From positions 402,611,310-402,675,309 of the forward strand of contig NC_073302.1 of assembly GCF_027595985.1 (NCBI RefSeq): a stretch of DNA of 64,000 nt, given 5' to 3'. How positions within the stretch are numbered: position 1 is the stretch's first letter; each line of letters starts with the position of its first letter. Shown here piece by piece: positions 55,132-64,000 of this stretch. The position numbers and the translations under genes are program-made. The notes beneath the pieces are model-generated. The model worked only from the letters and a program-made list of their open reading frames with translations, did no database searches and had not been told where the DNA came from. This DNA comes from Sorex araneus (Eukaryota; Chordata; Mammalia; Eulipotyphla; Soricidae).

Positions 55132-58100
55132 GGGATGGCTGCGGCTTGGGCTCTCAAGCTTGCCGCCTATGTAGCCGCCCGCTGGGCCGCCTCTCGGACA
55201 TGAGCGGGGCCTCCCGCTGCTCTTTCCGCCACCGGGAACATGCCCCTGGCCACCTACTGCTACCTGCAGCCCGTGGGCAGGGGCAGCTACGGGGAAGTGA
55301 CGCTCGTAAGGCACCAGCGGGACGGCAGGCAGTATGTCATCAAAAAACTGAACCTCCGAAATGCGTCCAGCCCAGAGAGGCGAGCTGCAGAGCAAGAAAC
55401 CCAGCTCTTGTCGCAGCTGAAACACCCAAACATTGTGACCTGCAAAAGGAATCTCTGGAGGGCGGGGACGGTCTGCTGAACATTATCATGGGCGTCTGTG
55501 AAGGAGGCAATCTGTACAGAAAGCTCAAGGAGCAGAAGGGGCGGCTCCTACCCGAGAGTTGGGTGGTGGAGTGGTTTGTTCTGATCGCGATGGCGCTGCA
55601 GTATTTACACGAAAAACACATCCTTCACCGAGATCTCAAGACTCAAAATGTCTTCCTAACCAGAACAAACATCATCAAAGTGGGGGACCTAGGAATCGCC
55701 CACATGTTAGAGAACCAGTGTGACATGGCTCAGACCCTCATTGGCACACCCTACTATATGAGCCCCGAGCTGTTCTCCAACAAGCCCTACAACTGTAAGT
55801 CCAATGTTTGGGCTCTAGGGTGCTGTGTTTATGAAATGGCCACTCTGAAGCAAGCTTTCAATGCAAAAGATATGAATTCTTTAGTTTACCGAATTATTGA
55901 AGGAAAGCTGCCACCTATGCCGGAAGATTATAGCCCAGAGCTGGCAGAACTGATAAGGTCAATGCTGAGCAAAAAGCCTGAAGAGAGACTGTGCGCAGCA
56001 TCCTGAGGCAGCCGTACATAAAGCGCCAAATAGTCTTGTTCTTGGAGGCCACAAAGGCAAAAAGTCCAAAAATAATATTAAAAACGGTGACTCTAAATCC
56101 AAGCCTGTTGCTACAGTGGTTTCTGGAAAGGCTGGCTCAAACCATGAAGCAGTTCCCTCCCGACAGTGTGCGTTCGAGGGCTCCAAGACATATATGGTGG
56201 CTGAAGACCGATGTTTGTCCCAGGAGAAACCCATAGCACTTGGGCCCTTGAAGACACCTGCAAATATGAGAGACCCCACGTGCAAAGCAGACCTGAGCAG
56301 CACTGCAGAATCCCTGGCCACAATCAGCAGGGTGGATATTGACCTTCTACCTGCAGAGAGGGACGACTCGGGGAGCAAAGTGGCTCACGAGAGTCAGCCA
56401 AGAGGCACAGAGGCTGCGAATGAGCTAGAAAGTAAACGCACTCTCTCAAATGAAGGAGAAGCTTCAGGATGACACAGCGCTCAGCCCTCAGCCTGGGGCC
56501 CTCACTCCCACATGCTCCTCTGATGATGTCGCTGGGGAAAGGAATGTTCCAGTGAAGGCTCTGTAGCCCCTAAACACAAACCAAAAGCCGAAGGACCAGC
56601 GACGGCAGAGGAAACAAGAACAGACAGAGCAATGTGGGGAAAAGAGTTCCAAGAGGCTCTTCCTCGACATTTGCCTCTCTTCCTACTGCTGGAAAAGTGG
56701 ATGTGTCGCCAGCACAAACGAATGCTGAAAAGCAGAGCACGGTGGTCTCTGACCCTGTGAGCAGTTCTAGGGGCACAGAGATCTTATCCTCAAAGGACCG
56801 ACCGTTATCAGCAAGAGAGAGAAGGCGGCTGAAGCAGTCACAAGAAGAAACGCAGGCCCTTCCATGAGGAGAGCTTCTGAGTGCAGCAGGGTCAGGGAAC
56901 CCACGAGAGGAAGGAGAGCCCAGGCCTTCCCCGTGTCTGACTTCTGACTCCGGTGCTGCTCAGGAAAGGAAGCTGCCCCATGGTCTCTCTGAGGATGAGT
57001 TAAGTTCTTCTACCACTTCAACTGATAAATCAGATGGGGATTCCAGGGAAGGGAAAGGTCATACAAATGAACTGAGTGACTTGGTACAGATGATGACTCA
57101 AACCCTAAAACTGGATTCTAAAGAGAGCTGTGAAGATCTGCCAATACCAGATCCAGTGTCAGAATTTAAATACTTCATCGCAAGTATCGGGACATGCTGA
57201 TACTTCATGGTAAAGTTGCAGAGGAGGCGGAGGACCTCGCTTTGTTTTAAAGGGCTACCTTCAGCTATCGTGCCCATTTCTGAAAAGATCCGAAAAATAG
57301 TTGAAGTCTTGAGAGCTGATGTAATCTAGGGCCTGAGGATTCAGCTCTTGGGGCAGGTGTGCGATCTTTTGGAAGAGGAGAATGAACTGGAGAGGGAGGC
57401 ACGTTTACGGGAGCATATGGATGAAAAGTATACAACTTACAGTGTGAAAACAAGCTGAAATTTAGTGTGAAAGCCAGTTGCAATTTTTTGAAGAAAATGT
57501 GAATTTTTGACAATTTATTCTAATTTGCTGCCAGAACTAAAGACCTATTTTCAAATGTTTTTGGCTTAAACAAAAACAGACCCAGAACAATACCTGGAGG
57601 CCAGCCATTCACCATGCTCTATCTCTGGGACTTTTTTACCAGAAAAAAATTAGAGCAAACAGAGTAACATGAAGAAAACTCACTGAAAAAAAAAAAACAA
57701 AAAAAACATTTAGCAGTCTTACTCACTGTATAAGGAAAAGGTCTGTTATAAGACTTTTTTTTTTTTGGTTTACTGTTTACTGAGCCTTAAACACCAACTT
57801 AGTTTTTTTTTTTAATAACTTTAATAAAAAAAAACTTGATTTTTTTTAATGCTATGTAGTTTGAATCCAGGACTATAAAATAATTGTTTGGAAGTTTTTA
57901 TATACTATAGTGATAAAGGCAATAGGAAAAATAAATGTTGCCAGTGATACTTTTTGTAAATAACCTTAGGTAGTAATTATACATTATTTTTTTTAAAAAG
58001 CCAATTCATGATTCTCTAAGTATATTTAGAGACTAAAATTGTACCTAGTAACTGAATTCCTTTTATACATATTGATATAAATGTAACATTTTGTTTCCAT

Positions 58101-58143
58101 ATATGAACCTCATTTGGCGAATGCAAGAATTGAAACAAACAAA
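55132..58143 (+). pseudogene. NEK4: NEK4 processed pseudogene
   Basis: Intronless copy of a NEK4 (NIMA-related Ser/Thr kinase) message. A 5'UTR-like GC-rich piece precedes an ATG at about 55240 (MPLATYCYLQPVGRGSYGEV). The kinase parts are recognisable: VIKKLNLRNAS (VIKK lysine), HRDLKTQN, DLG in place of DFG, GTPYYMSPE. The frame breaks after 'KHPNIVT' (about 55440) and again near 55980-56010 and further on; the C-terminal regulatory region survives only as scattered frames (for example STDKSDGDSREGKG near 57020) to about 57510. The rest resembles 3'UTR. AAAGATCA flanks the copy at 55124-55131 and 58144-58151, with an A-rich tract just before the right copy, so it looks like an L1-mobilised insertion. 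It lies in a NAPEPLD intron, opposite strand. The 3' limit is the less certain one. Confidence 0.88.
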
Positions 58144-58506
58144 AAAAGATCATTGGAAAAAAATCAAGGATTTTATTTGAATCAAAGAACTACATAGGGA
58201 GGATGCATGGGTTGGCAGCAGGGGGCAGATAAGGGAACTGATTCTAGAGAGAAGGCAGAAACATTCAAAGGGGCAGCTGGATGCCTTTGGACAAGCAGGT
58301 GGGAAGGCATCGGGCCAAGGTCTGAACCCCAGCTCCACTGATGCCGGGAAATGGCTATGGAAAGTCCTTCAAACTGTTTATTAAACAAAAAGTATGCCCA
58401 CTCCGGAAGGGGTAGGAAAGGCTAAACAAGACATCGATACAACACCTGCTCTGTAGAATTCTCCCCAGAGTCTAGCAGCAGGACCAGAATCTGAAAAGGG
58501 GAAAGT

Positions 58507-58681
58507 GGGGGCTGGAGCGATAGCACAGCAGGTAGGTCGTTTGCTTTGCATGTGGCCAACCCGGGTTCGATCCCTGGCATCCCATATGGTCCCCCAAGCA
58601 CTGCCAGGAGTAATTCCTGAGTGCAGAGCCAGGAGTAACCCCTGAGCATCGCTGGGTGTGACCAAAAAAAAAAAAAAAAGG
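58507..58681 (+). mobile_element. SOR SINE, young, with 15-bp TSD
   Basis: Near consensus. TGAAAAGGGGAAAGT flanks it at 58492-58506 and 58682-58696. Confidence 0.93.
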
Positions 58682-58699
58682 TGAAAAGGGGAAAGTTTA

Positions 58700-59520
58700 T
58701 TCTGATATGAGATGGCTACAAAGCAAATCCTTTGCTTTCCAAGAGTGAAACAGCATCACCTTCACATTAATAACTGTCCTGGTTGCCGACTGCCACTAAC
58801 TTTCATAGGAAATGACCATACAGGTGCCTCCGTACATTCTGCAGCCTGTCATGGAAAAGTCCATCCATCTGCTGCAGCTGAGGGCTGCTGTTTACTATCA
58901 AGGCTGCCAGGCCTCGTGGGAGCCCAGAAACAAGGCCACTGTGTCCTCCCGGCCATCAGATAAGCGTTCTGCTGCCGAGGCTCCCCCATGCAGGAGGGCA
59001 AGAGGAGGGCAGTTTTAGTGCGGCCGTGGATTAAAACCAAAATCCAACCTCAGACCACATATCAAAGTGAGAGCCACAATTCTTTTTTTTTTTTTTCCAC
59101 CCTCAAGGCTACCTGAAATTCAAAACTTAACATCCCAACTGATTTGGACTAGATACCTGGGGACAGAGAATCCCCAAACTAAGCAAGAATGACCCCAAAC
59201 ATATTCTTGAAAGTCATCTAGATGAAGCCAGCTTATATTCATAACGTGTTCTACAACTCTGTTGATAAATGATCTTCTTTTTTTTTTTTTAATTGACTCT
59301 ATAGACGATCTTCTCTCTAAGATTCTGACTGCTGGCCCAGAGATATGAATGGTATAGTGAAGGCAACATAATTTAATGTTTGTAGAGCTAATACCATACT
59401 CCTATCCTCCAGTCTTAGAAATAAGACAGCTGCAATGCAAGCAGGAGGGGAGAATTCAGTAAACAAATTTGTGATGTCACTATCACACCGATGACAAACT
59501 GATACAACATATAAAATAGC
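58700..59520. other. NAPEPLD intron, unassigned
   Basis: 58700-59040 is GC-richer than its surroundings and free of L1/SINE signatures, but no conserved frame or splice signals were recognised. 59041-59520 is AT-rich with two T-runs. Confidence 0.4.
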
Positions 59521-59537
59521 TATAAGGACATATAATA

Positions 59538-59715
59538 GGGGTCGGAGTGACAGTACAATGGGTAAGGCACTTGCCTTACACGCAGACTATCTGGGTTTGA
59601 CCCGCAGCACCCCAGAAGGTCCCCCAAGCCCACTAGGAGTGATCCCCGAGTGCAGAGCCAGGCATAAGCCCTGAGCACCGCCAGGTGTGGTCCATAAACC
59701 AAAGGGGAAAAAAAG
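59538..59715 (+). mobile_element. SOR SINE
   Basis: 'ggggtcggagtgacagtacaatggg', 'gcacttgccttacacgcag', 'gagcaccgccaggtgtggtcc'. Confidence 0.75.
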
Positions 59716-59834
59716 GGGTAAGACATGTGATAGATATTCTTCAGGAACAGTGAGTAAAGATCAACACTATATGAACCGGACTTGGGAACAGTCTCGCTGA
59801 AATTCTGAGAGGTCTCATTAAAAGTCAGAATTAG

Positions 59835-60001
59835 GGGGCTGGAGCGATAGCACAGCGGGTAGGGCGTTTGCCTTGCACGCGGCCGACCCGGGTTCTAATC
59901 CCAGCATCCCATATGGTCCCCTGAGCACCGCCAGGGGTAATTCCTGAGTGAAGAGCCAGGAGTAACCCCTGTGCATCGCTGGGTGTGACCCAAAAAAAAA
60001 A
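59835..60001 (+). mobile_element. SOR SINE, young, with 15-bp TSD
   Basis: Almost exactly the consensus ('ggggctggagcgatagcacag', 'gcacgcggccgacccggg'). AAAAGTCAGAATTAG flanks it at 59820-59834 and 60002-60016. Confidence 0.94.
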
Positions 60002-60141
60002 AAAAGTCAGAATTAGTAGAAAAGTCACATTTAGATTTTAATATTTACTTATAATAAGTTTTTAAAAATATTTAGCCCCTACAAAAGGACAGGAGAAAGC
60101 AAAAGGGAGAAATAAAAATTCAGGCAGGTAAGAAACGGACG

Positions 60142-60890
60142 AGGAGGAGGCCATGGCTCAGAGGGCTGGGGTGCACGCTCTGCCTGTGAGAAGCCCGAGT
60201 TAGATCCCCAGCACCTCTGTTCCTCCACAAAGGCCCCAGAGCACCAATCAGATTCTCTCAATTCATCAAGGAATTAGTCAAACACGCATTCCTCTGCTTT
60301 GGGATTGCCTAAAGAAAAGGCAAGGCTGTATCCCAATTCTGCACGCACCTTTGAATGCTTATTTTTGAAAATCGGTCCCTTGCTACTTATCAGCATTATT
60401 TTCTTCTGCATATATTAACTAGGGATCACTGGTACCTCAATTTTTTTGAATCACTTCTCTTTCCCTTAAGTAGACAGTATTAAGAACCACACAGGCAGTG
60501 ACTAGATCTGCTACATCCTGGAATGAAAGCGTGAGTGTACTCAAAGATTGTAGAGCCACTGGTGAGAGATGCGAGAATAACTTCCATGTTGACTGAAACC
60601 AGGCCCTCACCTGGGCTAATGCCTTGTTTAGGTCAAGGACTGAAAAACGGCAAAAGAGATTGTCCTCCATGTGATAGGAAAATCAAGATTGAGGTCTGGT
60701 TGATCAGTTTAACTCTAAACAGAATGATGTAGGAGCCAGAAAGATAACTAAGCAGGTAGGGCGCTTGTCTTGCACAAGGCTGACCTAGGTTCAATCCCCA
60801 GCATCCCATGTGGTCACCAAACACTACCGGGAGTAATTCCTGAGGCCAGGAATAACCCTGCGCTCCATCAGGTATGGCCCAAAACACAAA
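60142..60890 (+). mobile_element. SOR-like fragment and SOR SINE
   Basis: A short degraded SINE-like piece at 60142-60245 ('gaagcccgagttagatccccagcacc') and a clearer copy at 60727-60890 ('gagccagaaagataactaagcagg', 'gcgcttgtcttgcacaagg'). 60246-60726 is unassigned intron. Confidence 0.6.
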
Positions 60891-61159
60891 AGAAAGAATG
60901 ACATGGTACTTTTTGCTAATAATAATTATTTATACTCGGGTCTTTTTTCCCCCTTGGTAATATCATTTTTAATTTCCAATCATTTTGTATTTAACTATTT
61001 TACATGAGATAATATATTTTTGGCAAAATTAACTGAATCTGACCCACCAAATCCTAACAGATAACATAATCCACCAGTAAAATCACAAATTCTGCAGTAT
61101 CACAAATTCTAAGTACTTAAGCTAAGCAACTATGCAGCTTTCTTTGGGGGTCTACATAC

Positions 61160-61806
61160 CTGGGCGCATAAGCTCCAATGGGAATAGCAGCCAAGTCAAA
61201 AGGTCCAAATCTTTTCCCGATCTCTTCAAAAACAGAGCAATACCCAGTGTCGCCTGCAAAAAAAAATCGATTCCAAGGCCCCAAAACAGACCAGCTGCCC
61301 CACAGGACCTTGTTGTCATCCATCAGAGTCCTTTTGCACCAGTGCTGGGAAGGAGTAAAGACAAAGGTGACCGCATCGTGTCCAGGGACACAATTCTCCT
61401 CCCACCAGTCCAGCTCGATCACATTCTCACAACCACATTTTTGCATCCAGTCCAGGAGACCCAAAGGCACGAACCATCTCAAGTCATTCCCGAACCGCTC
61501 GTTCAGAGCGACGACAGAGTTATAGTCCAGGTGGTCGTAGTGGTTGTGACTGATGAGGACGGCGTCTATCGGGGGGAGCTCGCTGACGGAGCACGGGGGA
61601 GGTCGGAAACGCTTGGGGCCCATGAACTGCCACGGAGAAGCCCGGGTGCTAAAGATGGGATCCGTGAGGAATGTGAGCTCGTCCATCTCCACCATCACTG
61701 TGGCATGGCCCAGCCAGGTGACGCGTAAGCCCTCTTCCTTCACTCGGGCCTCTGTGGGGGCGCTGACGAAATAGGGCTTGAGGACGGGCAGCTCTTTATC
61801 AAGTTC
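61160..61806 (-). CDS. NAPEPLD: NAPEPLD main catalytic exon
   Basis: N-acyl-phosphatidylethanolamine-hydrolysing phospholipase D: a membrane-associated zinc enzyme of the metallo-beta-lactamase fold that releases N-acylethanolamines such as anandamide. The 647-bp exon (acceptor 'cttatttcttcaccag', donor CCCAG|GTATGT) starts at [13 protein letters not shown] and ends at AIPIGAYAP. The zinc site is intact: SHNHYDH (HxHxDH), the His in 'SQHWCKR' and the Asp in 'FAGDTGY'. With the two downstream exons it makes 294 codons plus stop; about 100 N-terminal residues are missing because the start exon lies beyond the right edge. No stop or frameshift is seen, so the gene appears functional. Confidence 0.96.
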
Positions 61807-62309
61807 CTGGTGAAGAAATAAGAGCAATTATTGGTGGCTGAGGGGATTAAGTCGTCACAAACCTACTCTGATCCAAATTCTACAGAGAAGGGCAATTTGC
61901 TACTTTATCTTTTCTTTTTCTCTAGAAAATGCAGACTTCTCTATAATCATGCCAGTCCACCGACAGGAAACCCTATGGGTCCCAAATGGAATAGACACAA
62001 AGAAATTTAAGTTTTAAATACTAAGTGATGCTGAATTTATTAGCCTCTTAAAAAATTGATTTTTATCTTATTTCTTGGGATGGGGGAGAGGAGCCCAAAG
62101 CTGAAGACCACCAAAACTATACCCAGAAGTGCTCCAGGGACAATGTGATGCCATGGACTGAAGCCACGGCCTTGCACGCGCAGGGCATATGTACCACCAC
62201 TGGAGCCTCATCCCAGCCTAGTGAGTCTACCCTGTATCTGTGGGTTACACGAGAGCAACAAGAAGCTGTGTTTGGGGGGAAGGGACGGTCACTGTCCTGG
62301 CTACTTTTT

Positions 62310-62468
62310 ATTGTTGTGGGTGTTGTTTGGGAGCCACAGACACCTGTGCTCAGGGCTTACTCCAAGTTCAGTGCTCAGGGGACTATATGGGATTCAAGAT
62401 TCTGCGGATCAAACTCTGGTTGGTCATGTGCAAGGAAAACGCACTTCCTGCTGTACTATCATCTGACC
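62310..62468 (-). mobile_element. SOR SINE
   Basis: 'ccacagacacctgtgctcagggc', 'gtgcaaggaaaacgcacttcctgc', 'ctatcatctgacccc'. A further degraded copy precedes it at about 62090-62215. Confidence 0.68.
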
Positions 62469-62847
62469 CCTAGCCTGGCCAAGCCAGGAGGAGCTCCCGA
62501 GCAACACTGGGTGTGACACAAAACAAAAAACAAACCAAAATTCCACATGGGGCACTTCTCAAGAAATTAAGGAGGAGCTGGAGTGACAGTACAGTGGGTA
62601 TAAACTATCTGCCATGTGCTGGCCTATTTGTAAGTGCATCATAATAATGTTTATGAATTATCTAATATTTAAATACTTCACTATAGTACAAAATAACATT
62701 ACCAGCTAACACTTATGACAGCTGTGTGACAATACTGTTTTATAAGAATGTTTTAACTAGTACCAACTACAACCCTATAGTTTGGTATTATTAACCACCT
62801 CCATTCTACAAGTGACAAAACAAAGAATTCAAAAAATTAATATTCGG

Positions 62848-63045
62848 GGCCAAAACAATAGTCCAGCAGTATAGCACATGCCTTGCACACGGCCAACGTG
62901 GGTACAATCCCAGCACAAATGATCCCTTGTATCCTGGCATCCCACGTGGTCCTCCAAGAACAACCAGGCATAATCCCTGAGCACATAACCATGCATAAGC
63001 TCTGAGCATTTGTTTGTTTTTGTTTTTGTGGCCCAAAAAACAAAA
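62848..63045 (+). mobile_element. SOR SINE
   Basis: 'ggggccaaaacaatagtccagcag', 'gccttgcacacggccaacg', 'ctgagcacataaccatgcataagc', ends in a (TTTTG)-like tract. Confidence 0.68.
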
Positions 63046-63428
63046 ACAAAATATCTGTAGCAAACCATCCTCCAGAAGTTGAACAACTAGAATGACTTGC
63101 CAAGTCTGAGGAGAATGAACCCTTTATCAGAGCACCGCCTCAGCCTCCACTGACTTCCAAAGAATGGGTAAAGTGCTGAGAGAAGCCAGTCAGAGAGGAT
63201 CACCAAGTCTGGTGTTTATCAACCATCAAGGATAGGGAAATCCATAGAATGAAATAGACTGGTGACCTCCAGGGGCTGGAGAAAGGCAAGAGAATTGGGA
63301 GGGGGAAGGGGAAGGGGATAATGGATAAAGATACCCATGCTTCTTTTGGGGGAACAATAAAAATGTATTAGAGCATGGTGATAAACTGTTCTGTGAATGT
63401 GCTGAAAACCATGATAGTATGAATTCGT

Positions 63429-63470
63429 GTGTGTGTGTGTGTGTGTGTGTCTGTGTTGTGTATGTTGTGT
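63429..63470. repeat. (GT)n microsatellite
   Basis: About 11 GT units followed by imperfect 'ctgtgttgtgtatgttgtgtgtgt'; tail region of the minus SINE beside it. Confidence 0.88.
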
Positions 63471-63770
63471 GTGTATGATACCCAGCAATGCACAGGAGTT
63501 ACTCCTGGCTGTGCTCGGGGGACCATATGGGATGCTGGGAATCAAACCCGGGTCAGCCGCGTGCAAGTAAAATGCCCTACTCACTGTACTATCACTTCAG
63601 CCCTAATAGTATGAATTCTTTATCAATAAACCTGTTTTCAAAAAGGCAATACACTGGGCTTGCAGACATGGCTTGGTGGTAGGGCCTGTGCCTTGTATAT
63701 CTCATGAGGTCACAGGTTAATCCCCAGCATCACCCACATTGCTGAGTGTGATCCCCACAAACAACATAAT
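63470..63770. mobile_element. SOR SINE with (GT)n tail, plus a degraded copy
   Basis: 63470-63602 minus ('acccagcaatgcacaggagttactcctggc', 'gtcagccgcgtgcaag', preceded by (GT)n at 63429-63470), and about 63650-63770 plus, degraded. Confidence 0.7.
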
Positions 63771-64000
63771 CCCCAGCAAGCACCATAACCAAGTCTGGAA
63801 CCTACAAACATCACCTCCAACACCTTTTTTTTTTTTTTTTGATTCGAAGCACTGAATCAAGCAGTCACTTTTTCCTTTTTCATTTTTCCTTCATGCCATA
63901 TTGTTCGCTACCTCTCACACAAAGGTAGTTAGTTGGCACGGTAGGTAGTTAACACGGTGAGCTGGCACTGCTATTTGTGTTCATCAAAGCATATTCAAGT

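Larger units (their letters stand above)
61807..64000. other. NAPEPLD intron to the window edge
   Basis: Contains the SINEs listed above and AT-rich sequence. The N-terminal NAPEPLD coding exon was not found here. Confidence 0.5.

Overview
This is a nuclear genomic window from a mammal, and the repeats point to a shrew (Soricidae, most likely Sorex). The window is crowded with one short tRNA-headed SINE of the SOR type (head reads like 'agcacagcgggtagggcg', then a B-box-like 'gggttcgattcc', then an A-rich tail), together with L1 and RTE-type retrotransposons. Only three host genes are present. Their order and strands, FBXL13 (-), ARMC10 (+), NAPEPLD (-), match what I recall of human 7q22. Most open reading frames in the window are repeat-derived or chance; the real genes are split into short exons, which I placed from splice sites, reading phase and family resemblance.

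Layout. Positions 1-28616 carry the 5' part of FBXL13/DRC6 on the minus strand: six coding exons with matching phases (201 codons), with the rest of the gene beyond position 1. A GC-rich, CpG-dense head-to-head promoter lies at about 28.6-29.0 kb, with a palindromic RFX X-box and three tandem GC-box units. ARMC10 runs on the plus strand from 28975 to about 48.8 kb in six coding exons; the last exon carries an apparent 1-base deletion that truncates the C terminus. NAPEPLD on the minus strand converges on it: stop codon and long 3'UTR at about 48.87-51.99 kb, then coding exons at 53.0 and 61.2-61.8 kb. Its N-terminal exon lies beyond the right edge. A processed NEK4 pseudogene sits in a NAPEPLD intron in the opposite orientation.

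Mobile DNA fills the introns. The most notable items are: a full-length but decayed RTE retrotransposon bounded by a 14-bp target-site duplication (TSD), whose two ends are reused in a set of SINEs; two elements that join a GC-rich head directly to an L1 3' tail with no ORFs, each with its own TSD; an L1 nested inside another L1, both with TSDs; an L1 with a twin-priming inversion; and several near-intact SOR SINEs with perfect TSDs.

The three genes do not form a pathway. FBXL13 is a ciliary/centrosomal F-box protein, ARMC10 a membrane-anchored armadillo protein, and NAPEPLD a zinc phospholipase D that makes N-acylethanolamines. Family assignments come from remembered family features, with no database search run.
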